Of a stretch of 64,000 nucleotides of DNA, positions 46,739 to 55,187 are shown in pieces (the stretch's first letter is position 1; every line of letters starts with the position of its first letter). This stretch comes from Rhodobacter sp. TJ_12. Lineage in GTDB: Bacteria > Pseudomonadota > Alphaproteobacteria > Rhodobacterales > Rhodobacteraceae. Made by a program: the position numbers and the translations under genes. The notes under the pieces are model-generated. The model was not told the origin of the DNA and made no database searches. It saw only the letters and a program-made list of their open reading frames with translations. The stretch is taken from the NCBI RefSeq assembly GCF_020023995.1, contig NZ_NRRD01000007.1:62001-126000 (forward strand), in the 5' to 3' direction.

Positions 46739-47951
46739 GCGCGCCCTTCCGCGCCGGGCCGGGCTGTTCATCCTGGCTGTGGTCTTTATCGATATGGCGG
46801 GGCTGGGGCTGATTATCCCGGTCTTGCCCCGGCTGATCGAAGAGGTGGGCGGCATCGCGGTTTCGGATGCGGTGCAGGTGGGGGGCTGGCTTTATGCCAG
46901 CTATGCGCTGGCGCAATTCACGGCCGCGCCCTTGATGGGGGCGCTGTCGGATCGGTTCGGGCGGCGTCCGCTGTTGCTGTTGGCATTGGCGGGGCTTTGC
47001 GTCGATTATCTGCTCTATGCGCTGGCGCCCAATTTGGCGTGGCTGTTCGTCGCGCGAATTACCGCAGGCATTTGCGGGGCGACGCCGGTGATCGCCAATG
47101 CCTATGTGGCCGATATTACCCCGGCAGGGGAGCGTGCGCGCGCCTTTGGGCGCTTGGGCGCGGCGCTCGGTTTGGGCTTCGTGATGGGGCCAGCCCTTGG
47201 CGGGCTTTTGGGCACCTTGGGGCCGCGCGTGCCGTTTTGGGTGGCGGCGGGCTTGGCGGGGATGAACCTGGTCTGGGGAATTTTCTTTTTGCCCGAAACG
47301 CTTGCGCGCGGAAAACGGCGTGCGATCCGCTGGCGTGAGGCAAACCCCTTTGGCGTCTTTGCGGTGTTTCGCCGGGCGCGGGGGACCACGCGGCTTCTGG
47401 TGGTCTTTGTGATTTATGCCTTCGGCTCGGCCATCTATCCGGCGATTTGGCCGTTTTGGGGGATCGCGAAATTCGGCTGGTCAGAAGCGGTGATCGGCCT
47501 GTCCCTGGCTGCATTCGGCATTGTTTGGGCGGTCTTTCAAGGCGTGCTGACCGGCCCCGCCGTTGCCTGGCTGGGGGAGCGGCGCGCCGCGCTTTTGGGG
47601 CTGATGATCGCTTGGCTTGCCGCTGCTGGCTATGGGTTTGCGGGTGGGATCGGCGCGGTGGTCTTGCTGTTGCTGTTTCACGGGCCTGAAGGCTTTGCCC
47701 AGCCCGCGCTCACAGCGATGATGTCGCGCGCGGTGCCTGAAGAAGAACAAGGTGCCCTGCAAGGCGGCATCGGCGCACTGGGCAGCCTGGCGATGCTGGC
47801 AGGGACCTTGTTCTTTGCGCAGGTTTTTGGCTATTTCCTCTCAGACGCCGCGCCGGTGCAAAGCCCCGATGCTGCTTTTTTCATTGCCGCGCTTGTGCTT
47901 GCGGTGCCTTGTTTGATCTTTGCCTTGCAAAAGGACCCCGCCGATGGATGA
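46731..47951 (+). CDS. MFS drug-resistance transporter (TetA-like)
   Basis: 406 aa with about 12 membrane segments. The loop 2-3 motif GALSDRFGRRPLLLLALAG and the segment-5 motif LGFVMGPALGGLLG place it in the drug:H+ antiporter-1 group near class TetA. It overlaps gph and the following gene by 8 bases on each side, so it is part of a tight operon. The substrate is unknown; the neighbours suggest a physiological role rather than an acquired resistance gene. Confidence 0.88.
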   Translation: MAERALPRRAGLFILAVVFIDMAGLGLIIPVLPRLIEEVGGIAVSDAVQVGGWLYASYALAQFTAAPLMGALSDRFGRRPLLLLALAGLCVDYLLYALAPNLAWLFVARITAGICGATPVIANAYVADITPAGERARAFGRLGAALGLGFVMGPALGGLLGTLGPRVPFWVAAGLAGMNLVWGIFFLPETLARGKRRAIRWREANPFGVFAVFRRARGTTRLLVVFVIYAFGSAIYPAIWPFWGIAKFGWSEAVIGLSLAAFGIVWAVFQGVLTGPAVAWLGERRAALLGLMIAWLAAAGYGFAGGIGAVVLLLLFHGPEGFAQPALTAMMSRAVPEEEQGALQGGIGALGSLAMLAGTLFFAQVFGYFLSDAAPVQSPDAAFFIAALVLAVPCLIFALQKDPADG

Positions 47952-49140
47952 CACTTTGGAAGTCTTTAGCGGCAATTTCACCCAACAAGAGCCGATTTCC
48001 GAGGCCGGGATCGCTGCGGCGCTGGCGGTTTTGCAATCTGGTCGCTTACACAGATACAACATTTCACCGGGTGAAATTGGCGAGGTGGCGGCGCTAGAGG
48101 TCGATTTTGCAACATTTACCGGGGCGCGCTATTGTCTTGCCGTGGCCTCGGGGGGGTATGCGTTGGGCTGCGCTTTGCGCGCCCTTGGCGTGGGGCCGGG
48201 GGATCGGGTTTTGACCAATGCCTTCACGCTTGCCCCGGTGCCGGGGGCGATTGCCGCGCTGGGGGCCGAGCCGGTCTTTGTCGAGGTGACCGAGGATCTG
48301 GTGATCGATCTCGATGATTTGGCCGACAAGGCCACCTCCGCCGGGGCCAAAGTGCTAATGCTAAGCCATATGCGCGGCCATTTGTGCGATATGGACCGGT
48401 TGATGGAGATTGCCGAGGCCGCCGGGCTGCAGGTGATTGAAGATTGCGCGCATACGATGGGGGCTGCGTGGCGCGGCACGCCCTCTGGCCGACACGGGAT
48501 CATTGGGTGTTATTCCACCCAGACCTACAAGCATATGAATTCCGGCGAGGGCGGCTTGATCGTTTCCGACGATCCGGTGGCGATGGCGCGGATGATCTTG
48601 CTGTCGGGCAGCTATATGCTTTTTGATCGGCACCGCGCCACGCCCCCGCCCGAGGTGTTTGAGGGCTTGAAATACAACACGCCCAATGTCTCGGGGCGGA
48701 TGGACAATCTGCGCGCCGCGATCTTGCGCCCGCAAATTGCCGAATTGCCGGAAAAGATTGCCCGTTGGACCGCGCTTTACCGCGCGCTGGAGGCGGGGCT
48801 TTCTGCCACGCCGGGTTTGCGGGTGATCCCGCGTCCCCAAGAAGAGACCTTTGTGGGCTCTTCTTTCCAGTTCCTGCTGCCCGGCTGGGCCGCGCCGCGT
48901 ATCTTGTCGCTCGTGGCGCGCTGCGCTGCGCGCGGGGTCGAGCTGAAATGGTTCGGGGCCGAGGAACCCGTTGCCTTCACCTCGCGCCATCAAAGCTGGC
49001 GCTATGCCCCCGCGCAGCATCTGCCGCGCACCGATCACGTTCTCGCGGGACTGCTCGATTTGCGTCTGCCGCTCACCTTCTGTGAGGCGGATGCGGCGAC
49101 CATCGCCCGTATTTTGGATCAGGAGGTTCGGCGGATGTGA
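47944..49140 (+). CDS. DegT/DnrJ/EryC1-family aminotransferase
   Basis: 398 aa from the ATG at 47944. PLP lysine is Lys196 in YSTQTYKHMNSGEGGL; the EDCAHTMGA segment at 167-175 carries the Asp that pairs with the pyridine nitrogen. The family usually transaminates nucleotide-linked keto sugars for LPS or antibiotics, but no sugar-nucleotide genes are adjacent. It is coupled to the MFS transporter. Substrate unknown. Confidence 0.88.
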   Translation: MDDTLEVFSGNFTQQEPISEAGIAAALAVLQSGRLHRYNISPGEIGEVAALEVDFATFTGARYCLAVASGGYALGCALRALGVGPGDRVLTNAFTLAPVPGAIAALGAEPVFVEVTEDLVIDLDDLADKATSAGAKVLMLSHMRGHLCDMDRLMEIAEAAGLQVIEDCAHTMGAAWRGTPSGRHGIIGCYSTQTYKHMNSGEGGLIVSDDPVAMARMILLSGSYMLFDRHRATPPPEVFEGLKYNTPNVSGRMDNLRAAILRPQIAELPEKIARWTALYRALEAGLSATPGLRVIPRPQEETFVGSSFQFLLPGWAAPRILSLVARCAARGVELKWFGAEEPVAFTSRHQSWRYAPAQHLPRTDHVLAGLLDLRLPLTFCEADAATIARILDQEVRRM

Positions 49141-49155
49141 TCCGCCGCGGTCGGG

Positions 49156-49953
49156 TTAGCTGCCCGAGGCCATATTGGCTTCGGCCATGCGCTCTTGCCA
49201 GATCGCATTGTTGATCGGCGCTTCGGCCAGCGCGAATTCAAAGCTGGCAAAGGCACAGGGCAGGCGCAGCGTGATATCGGCAAGCGCCAGACGCTCCAGA
49301 CCGAAATCATGGCCCGCCACTTCTTCGGACATCAGTACGATGGAGATGTCGGGGCGGCCTTCGCGCAGGCGCATCAGGCTTTCCGCCATCGTCGCCACGC
49401 CGCCCAGCGTGTCAAGGTCAACGATCAACAGCGCGCCATGGGGCGCGGACCAGATCGGCGAAGTCGGGTGCAGCGCGGCAATACGGCGGAACGGCAGACC
49501 GTGTTCAGAAATCCATTCGACACAGGGCAGATCGGCCCCGGCGCGGCGCGACAGGAGCAAAACCAGCGAAACATCGTCGACATCAAGTGCGTGGAACTTC
49601 GGCGCCGCTTGGGGAAGCGACGCCGAAGCCGGTTGTGTGGTGGTGTCCTGCGCGGAGAGCTCGGCGGTGGGGGCCGCCTCGGGGGAAAGTTCGGAGGAGA
49701 GATCCGCGACATCGGTCTTCGCCGGCGTCATCGGCAGCCGGTGCAGGGGCGTCACGCGGGTGAACCCCGCGCTGAAGCCTTCGCTGAAGCCCCGGTGATA
49801 GGCCGCCCGCTCGGCGCGTTGGGCCTGTTCCTTGCTCACCGAGGTGGAGGTGGTTGCAAAAGGGGCCCGAAGACGCGCGGCCAGCCGCCCAAACCACGGC
49901 CCAAGCGCGGAAACGTTCTGCGCGGGATGCGGGGTACTGTGAAGCCAGACCAT
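49156..49953 (-). CDS. Protein with a degenerate receiver-like domain
   Basis: 265 aa. N-terminal 120 residues are low-complexity (Ser/Thr/Pro/Ala) with HRGFSEGFSAGF. The C-terminal half (GALLIVDLDTLGG, LREGRPDISIVLMSEE) resembles the beta3-alpha3-beta4 part of a response-regulator receiver, with Asp in LIVDLD, but the acidic pocket and conserved Lys are not clear, so it may be a pseudo-receiver. It lies downstream of the hybrid kinase on the same strand, suggesting a shared pathway. Family not recognised. Confidence 0.6.
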   Translation of the reverse strand: MVWLHSTPHPAQNVSALGPWFGRLAARLRAPFATTSTSVSKEQAQRAERAAYHRGFSEGFSAGFTRVTPLHRLPMTPAKTDVADLSSELSPEAAPTAELSAQDTTTQPASASLPQAAPKFHALDVDDVSLVLLLSRRAGADLPCVEWISEHGLPFRRIAALHPTSPIWSAPHGALLIVDLDTLGGVATMAESLMRLREGRPDISIVLMSEEVAGHDFGLERLALADITLRLPCAFASFEFALAEAPINNAIWQERMAEANMASGS

Positions 49954-49967
49954 GGGACGTCCCTTCT

Positions 49968-49988
49968 TTAACCTAATTGCAAGGTTAA
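49968..49988. promoter_or_regulatory. TTAACCT-N7-AGGTTAA dyad before the receiver-like gene
   Basis: Perfect 7-bp arms at 49968-49974 and 49982-49988, 15 bases upstream of the start at 49953. The TTAA elements recall CtrA sites (TTAA-N7-TTAA), but the spacing does not fit exactly. Either an operator or a leader hairpin. Confidence 0.45.
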
Positions 49989-50092
49989 TTGGCGTTAGGG
50001 AAATCTGGCAAGGGGTCTGAGGGGGTCAAAATACACTCATAAGTATAGTTTAGCGCTACAAAAGTAAGGGATGGGGAGCTTCCGCCCTTGGT

Positions 50093-52990
50093 TTATGCGC
50101 CTGCATTGGCCTGATTTTGTGGGGCCCCGGGGGTGCTGGGGGGTACAACCCTTGCGCGTGTCGCGGACCAAACGGCGGGCAAGGCGATCAAGGCGGCGGC
50201 CACCGGGTCGCTGGGCGGCGCGCCCGGCGCGGCATGGCGCAAGGGCGTATCGATCGCCTTCAGCGTGCGGTGCAGCCGCTCTGCGCCCATCAAGGCGGCC
50301 GAGCCCGCAAGCTTGTGCGCAAGGGCCGCCGTGGCCGCCGGTTCGGCCTGTGCCGCCGCGGCGGTAAGGCGCGGCAGCATCGCCTCGGCTTCGTTCATGA
50401 ACTGGTTGAGCGTTTGCGCCATCAGCTCGTCGCCCAGAGATTGCGCAAGGTCGGTATGGGTTTCGATATTGAGCAAGGGCGCATCGGCGGCGGGCGCCTT
50501 GGAGCCGTTGCTGGCGGTGCCATTGGGCTTGGTTGGGCTGGTTCGGGGCAGGGGCACGCGCGTCGGTGCCGGGGGCGTGAGCGCAACAGCCGGTTGCGGC
50601 GCGGGGGCGGCGGGCTTGGGCGCGGCGCTGGTCTTTGCAAGCCGCCCGCCCTCGCGCAGTTCGTCGGCCAGCACCTGTTCGAGGATCTTGCGCGTGATCG
50701 GCTTGGCAATCACCCGGCACACGCCAGCCGCTTCCAGCCGCGCCCGCGCCTCTGGCAAGACATTGGCGGTGACCGCGATCACCGGTGTATGCTTGTTGGG
50801 ACCATCGCCCGCGCGAAGGGCCTCGGTCGCCTCGATCCCGTTCATGCGCGGCATGTTCAAATCGATCAAGATCACGTCAAAGCGCCGTTTCTGCGCCGCC
50901 TCGACGCCTTCTATCCCGTCGCGCGCCTCGTCGAAAAGGTGGCCGCCCCGGCGCAGCATCTCGCACAGCACGACACGGTTGATGTCATTGTCCTCGACCA
51001 CCAGAACCTCGATCGGGCCTTCGATCGGGCCTTGGGCCGGCGTTTGGGGGCCGGAGGGGGCGCTCTCACCGTTGCCGGCGGCCGGTTCGGCGCGGCGCGG
51101 GGTCAAGACCAAGGGCGTATCGGCCGACACATGGATCGGGGCTTCGGGTTCGTCCCCCCAATTGAGGGGGGCGGGCTTGGGCGCGGATGTGGCGGCGGGG
51201 GCCGTCTCGGGCACCTTGAGAACCACCGGCGCGGGGACGGTAAACCAGAAAGCCGCGCCCTGACCCGGCTCGCTTTCGACGCCGATTTCGCCGCGCATCG
51301 CCCGCACAAGACGGCGGGCAATCGACAGGCCAAGACCGGTCCCCGTCGCCTCGCGCGACAATTCTGGGTCAAGCGTCACGAAATCGTCGAAGATCCGTTC
51401 CGTCTGATCGGGCGGAATGCCGATCCCGGTGTCGATCACGCGATATTCAAGCGTGTTCTGGTCGCGGTGATATTCCACCTCAATCGACACGGTCCCGTCG
51501 CGGGTGAATTTGATCGCATTGCTGACGAGGTTGATCAGCACTTGCCGGATACGCAGCGCATCGCCTTCGACTGCGGCGGGCAGATCGCCCTCGGCATGGG
51601 CCAAAAGCCGGTCGCCGCGCGCGGCAGCGGTGCCCGCCTGCATCTGCACCACCTCGTCAGCCACGGCCATCGGTGCATAGGGCGCACGGGTGAGCGAGAA
51701 TTTCCCCGCATCAAGCCGTTCCACGTCCAGCGTGTTGTTGACATGCGACAGAAGAATTTCGCCCGCCTTCTGCATCGAGCTGACAAAGCGGCGCTGGGTG
51801 TCATCCAGCTCGGTTTCGCTCAGCAGGTCGACCGTGCCCAAAAGCCCGTTGAGCGGGTTGCGCATCTCGTGGCTCATCACCGCGACAAATTCGGATTGCG
51901 CGCGTTCGCCCGCCATCGCGGCATCGCGCGCGTCGATCAACTCTTGCTCGGCAGCCACCCGGTCGGTGATGTCGCGCAGATATCCCACGAAAATTTCCGA
52001 TTTGCCGATCCGCGTTGCGGTGACCGACAGCTCTGCCGGGAACAATTCGCCGTTCTTGCGCCGCGCCTGCAGGCCAATCAGCCCATGCCCGGCGATGCGC
52101 GGCACGCCCCCCGCACGATAGCGTTTGAAGCCCGAGTCATGCGCGGATTTCATGTGATGGGGCACGATCAACTCGGTCATCGGCGCGCCGATCGCCTCTT
52201 CGCGGCTGTAGCCAAAGACCTTTTCGGCAGCGCCATTAAATTCGATCACCCGCGCATCCTGATCGACCACGATCACCGCATCGATCGAGGTGCCGATCAC
52301 CGCTTCAAGCCGTGCTTTGGCGGAGGAAAGCGATTGCGTCTGATTGCGCCCATAGCGCCACAGCCACCATGTTCCGACAAAGCCCGCCGAAACCGTCGCC
52401 AGAAGCGCGGCCGTTAACGTGGCCAGCCGGATCAGCGAGTCAAACACCTGCTCGCGCTGCTCCATCGCGCGCTCGGCAAAGGCGCGCACCCCATCAAGCG
52501 ACAGGGTGCGGACATCTTGCATGACTGCGGTGGTCGTGGCGCGCAACTCGGGCAAGGCCGCGGCCAATGTCTTGGGCCCGGCGTCGATCCGGGCGGCCGT
52601 CTCTTCGGTAAAGCTTTCGATCCGGTCGAGCGCCGTTGCCGCCGGGGGCGAGATCAGCACATCCGCAAAGCCGCTGCCTTCGGTAATCGTCTGCACGCGC
52701 GCATAAAAGATATCGAAGTTGCGTACGAAATCGGCCAGCGTTTTCGGGTCCGCTGGGTTGGCACGCAACAGCGCCGCATCCATGTGGAAATATTCCACCT
52801 CGAGTTGCGCAAGCGTCCATTGCAGGCTGTCAGAATTGGCGATCGCCAGATGGTCAATCTCTGAGCGGACCGAAACGCCATAGCGATAAAGCCCGGCCAC
52901 CGCGCCAAACAGCAACACCACAAGACCCGCGAAAAGCAGGTTGCGCCAGGGCTGCGGAGGATCGCGGAACGGGTTTCGACTTTCGTGCAT
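50093..52990 (-). CDS. Hybrid sensor histidine kinase with PAS, receiver and HPt domains
   Basis: 965 aa, inner membrane. Membrane segments at about 18-36 and 189-211 enclose a periplasmic helical sensor of about 150 residues. Then PAS (225-340), HisKA with His374 in SHEMRNPLNG, HATPase with NAIKF, DTGIGIPP and GTGLGLS, receiver at 660-780 with Asp710 in ILIDLNMP, a Pro/Ala linker, and an HPt domain with His892 in LAHKLAGSA. Phosphate can therefore run His-Asp-His to an external regulator, plausibly the NarL-type protein at 53919. It starts 30 bases after the molybdopterin-fold gene and is probably co-transcribed with it. The signal is unknown. Confidence 0.92.
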   Translation of the reverse strand: MHESRNPFRDPPQPWRNLLFAGLVVLLFGAVAGLYRYGVSVRSEIDHLAIANSDSLQWTLAQLEVEYFHMDAALLRANPADPKTLADFVRNFDIFYARVQTITEGSGFADVLISPPAATALDRIESFTEETAARIDAGPKTLAAALPELRATTTAVMQDVRTLSLDGVRAFAERAMEQREQVFDSLIRLATLTAALLATVSAGFVGTWWLWRYGRNQTQSLSSAKARLEAVIGTSIDAVIVVDQDARVIEFNGAAEKVFGYSREEAIGAPMTELIVPHHMKSAHDSGFKRYRAGGVPRIAGHGLIGLQARRKNGELFPAELSVTATRIGKSEIFVGYLRDITDRVAAEQELIDARDAAMAGERAQSEFVAVMSHEMRNPLNGLLGTVDLLSETELDDTQRRFVSSMQKAGEILLSHVNNTLDVERLDAGKFSLTRAPYAPMAVADEVVQMQAGTAAARGDRLLAHAEGDLPAAVEGDALRIRQVLINLVSNAIKFTRDGTVSIEVEYHRDQNTLEYRVIDTGIGIPPDQTERIFDDFVTLDPELSREATGTGLGLSIARRLVRAMRGEIGVESEPGQGAAFWFTVPAPVVLKVPETAPAATSAPKPAPLNWGDEPEAPIHVSADTPLVLTPRRAEPAAGNGESAPSGPQTPAQGPIEGPIEVLVVEDNDINRVVLCEMLRRGGHLFDEARDGIEGVEAAQKRRFDVILIDLNMPRMNGIEATEALRAGDGPNKHTPVIAVTANVLPEARARLEAAGVCRVIAKPITRKILEQVLADELREGGRLAKTSAAPKPAAPAPQPAVALTPPAPTRVPLPRTSPTKPNGTASNGSKAPAADAPLLNIETHTDLAQSLGDELMAQTLNQFMNEAEAMLPRLTAAAAQAEPAATAALAHKLAGSAALMGAERLHRTLKAIDTPLRHAAPGAPPSDPVAAALIALPAVWSATRARVVPPSTPGAPQNQANAGA

Positions 52991-53020
52991 CAGCTCTTCG
53001 GGGGCGGTTCTGGGCGCAGG

Positions 53021-53647
53021 TTACGGCAGAACCTCGATCCGGTCCACCTGCCAGACCGAGCGGGAATAGACGATCTCATTGCGATAATCTGGTCCCTGAT
53101 CATAGGGATAAACGAGCCATAACGGCCCTTTTTCTCGGATCGTCATCATTTGCCCGTCACGGCGATCGGCCAAAAGCGGGCTGGAGGGGCCAAGTTCCGC
53201 AACCGGGATATCCACCGCGTAATCATTCAGCGCGCGCACCCGCAAGACCCCGCGCGTCACCCCGAGCCGGTCCGCAAGGGCTTGCAGATCGACCCCGTCG
53301 AACTGCATCACGCCGCTGGTCCAGATTGTCGAGGTGGCAAAACCGTTGCGCGGTAATGCATTGAGCATGGCCGCATCGAAGCGGGCGGCGCGGCCCCCTT
53401 GCGGTGCGCTGCCATTGCCGGTGGCGATGGCGCCCGTGACGGTCAGCAGCACGCGCCCGCGCGGAATGTCAAGCGGCGCAAGCGCCGCTGTTGGTGTGGC
53501 GGCGGTGTCGGTTTTCGCCGCAGGCTCCGAAGTCAGTTGCGGCGGCACGATTTGCAGGGCCTGCGCGTAAAGGGCCGAAATCACTCCGGCGCCCCCGATC
53601 AGGCACAGGAGCAACACGGCGACCACCGCCGATCTTTTGATGGGCAC
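53021..53647 (-). CDS. Membrane-anchored molybdopterin-fold protein without Mo ligand
   Basis: 208 aa from the GTG at 53647 (AGGGGA 5 bases upstream). One N-terminal membrane segment (AVVAVLLLCLIGGAGVISAL), a Thr/Ala/Pro linker, then a domain like the oxidoreductase molybdopterin-binding (sulfite-oxidase) fold: LTVTGAIATG, TIWTSGVMQFDGVDLQAL and EKGPLWLVYPYD. The cysteine that ligates molybdenum in active members is absent; no Cys remains in the exported part. It may therefore serve as a periplasmic sensing partner of the kinase encoded just downstream. Confidence 0.72.
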   Translation of the reverse strand: MPIKRSAVVAVLLLCLIGGAGVISALYAQALQIVPPQLTSEPAAKTDTAATPTAALAPLDIPRGRVLLTVTGAIATGNGSAPQGGRAARFDAAMLNALPRNGFATSTIWTSGVMQFDGVDLQALADRLGVTRGVLRVRALNDYAVDIPVAELGPSSPLLADRRDGQMMTIREKGPLWLVYPYDQGPDYRNEIVYSRSVWQVDRIEVLP

Positions 53648-53731
53648 TCTGTTCCCCTCCGAACCCGCGCGACGGACGCAGTTTCGCATAGCCTTCCTGC
53701 CACACCACAGGTGGATAAGTATATGGGGCTA

Positions 53732-53784
53732 GCCCTAAGTGTGCCCCTTGCACTACCTTGGGTAGTATGCTTGGTGCTTAGGGC
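53732..53784. promoter_or_regulatory. Nested dyad between the kinase operon and the NarL-type regulator
   Basis: Outer arms GCCCTAAG (53732-53739) and CTTAGGGC (53777-53784); inner arms ACTACC (53752-53757) and GGTAGT (53761-53766). Both are perfect and share almost the same centre (53758-53759). A further GGGCTAGCCC palindrome lies at 53726-53735. It sits in the 271-base divergent region, where an autoregulatory operator would be expected. Confidence 0.55.
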
Positions 53785-53918
53785 GAAGCCGGGAAAAACA
53801 AACCCGCGCCTCTCTTGCAATGGCTCCGGTTCTTTAAGATTACCTTTGGAGCGGACCGGGCAGGGGGTAAATCTGGTCCCGCGGCCGGGGGGGCTGCAGG
53901 GCAATTTCGGAGGTGAGT

Positions 53919-54521
53919 GTGAAACTGTTGATTGCCGACGATCATGACCTTGTGCGTGACGCGATCGCTGCGTTGCTGCGCACGGGGGGGTGTGAAGAAG
54001 TCGCTGTGGCGGGCAATCTTTCCGAAGCGCTTGACCAAGTCGCAGCCGAAGGTCCGTTCGACCTTGTGCTTCTGGATTATGACATGCCGGGCATGGATGG
54101 GCTGAACGGGCTGACGCAGATGAAGCAGCAATATCCCGATCAAGCTGTGGCGATCATTTCCGGCGTGGCGCGCCCGGCTGCAGCGCGCGAGGCGCTGGAT
54201 GAAGGTGCGATTGGCTTTGTGCCAAAGGCGCTGCCCGCGCGTTCGATCATCGGCGCGGTAACGCTCATGGCGTCCGGATCGGTCTTTGCGCCCTTCGATT
54301 TTCTTAAGCAAGACGATGCGCCCACGATGGGCGGGCTTTCCCCGCGTGAAACCGAGGTGTTGCGCGGCATTTGCGCCGGGCGTACCAATAAGGAAATCGC
54401 GCGCGAGATGGACCTTCAGGAAGTCACGGTGAAGCTGCATGTGCGCACGCTGACCCGCAAGATCGGGGCGCGCAACCGCACCCATGCGGCGATGATCGCG
54501 CGCGAACATCACTGGTTTTGA
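53919..54521 (+). CDS. NarL/FixJ-type response regulator
   Basis: 200 aa from the GTG at 53919; GGAGG lies 5 bases upstream (a GTG at 53913 overlaps it). Receiver domain 1-120 with acidic pocket ADDHD and phospho-acceptor Asp53 in LLDYDMPGMDG, conserved Lys in VPKAL. LuxR-type HTH at about 137-190: LSPRETEVLRGICAGRTNKE and VTVKLHVRTLTRKI. A cytosolic DNA-binding regulator, divergent from the kinase operon and its likely output. Confidence 0.9.
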   Translation: MKLLIADDHDLVRDAIAALLRTGGCEEVAVAGNLSEALDQVAAEGPFDLVLLDYDMPGMDGLNGLTQMKQQYPDQAVAIISGVARPAAAREALDEGAIGFVPKALPARSIIGAVTLMASGSVFAPFDFLKQDDAPTMGGLSPRETEVLRGICAGRTNKEIAREMDLQEVTVKLHVRTLTRKIGARNRTHAAMIAREHHWF

Positions 54522-54701
54522 TCCGTTCCTTCGGGGGCGTTGACGGAGCCGGCGCCGCGAAGTGCCGCGCCAGATGGAATTTAGACCGTCTTGCGATAAT
54601 TTTGGAGGCGGCGCCTGGGACACCGCCTCCTGCCGCCGGATCGAGATTGCTCGGCGGGCTTCCGGATCTCTGGTTGGGACGGCGAGAGCCGGAAAACGGT
54701 G

Positions 54702-54968
54702 TCAGCGGGGCGAGGGGAAACTCACCACTTCGGCGGAATGTATAGGGGTGCATTCCGCCAACGTCCGGCCCAGAGGAAGGCGCGGAAACACCACCGGCTC
54801 CATCTGTTCGATGGCTTGATGGAGAGAAGCTGCCACTTCTTCCAGGCCTTCGTTGCGGCAATAGTCATTCATCTCGATCAGCACGGCATACATCCATGCA
54901 TGCTGGCTCGCTTTCGCAATTGTGCTCACGGCATCCTCGGCTGCGCAGCTATCCCTATTTGACGACAT
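54702..54968 (-). CDS. Small protein of unknown function
   Basis: 88 aa. The central part, HAWMYAVLIEMNDYCRNEGL followed by EEVAASLHQAIEQM, is strongly helical and amphipathic, with codon use like the neighbours, which argues that it is real. The ribosome-binding site before 54968 is weak. No domain recognised. It is alone between the response regulator and the leucine operon. Confidence 0.6.
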   Translation of the reverse strand: MSSNRDSCAAEDAVSTIAKASQHAWMYAVLIEMNDYCRNEGLEEVAASLHQAIEQMEPVVFPRLPLGRTLAECTPIHSAEVVSFPSPR

Positions 54969-55118
54969 TTACCATTTTTTTCCAAGGCTTCACGGGATCG
55001 AGAGTTTAGCGCAAACACGCAAAAGTGCGCTTTATATACAAAAGGCGTGTGACGTTCCGTCAGACTTTGGTTTAGGCCGCGCCGCCGCTTGACGGAATCG
55101 CATTTCCGGGCAATGAAA

Positions 55119-55132
55119 TGAACGTGCGTTCA
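55119..55132. promoter_or_regulatory. TGAACG-N2-CGTTCA operator before the leucine-degradation operon
   Basis: Perfect 6-bp arms with a 2-base centre, a form typical of TetR-family operators, 56 bases before the ivd start. A TTGACG -35 at 55089-55094 puts the -10 (AATGAA, weak) at 55112-55117, so the site overlaps the likely transcription start and would act as a repressor site. A second dyad TGACG-N3-CGTCA is at 55050-55062. No repressor gene is in the window. Confidence 0.5.
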
Positions 55133-55187
55133 ATAAGGGCGTCAAAAGGCCCAAATCGACCGGGCCGGCAGCATTCGGGAGGAGAGA

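Noticed and set aside
46731-47951. Acquired tetracycline resistance gene
   Set aside because: TetA-like by motif, but it is in a tight operon with matching composition and no mobile element; drug substrate cannot be claimed.
54604-54630. GGAGGCGG/CCGCCTCC hairpin after the NarL-type regulator
   Set aside because: Perfect 8-bp stem but no T tract on either strand and no promoter nearby; too little to call a feature.
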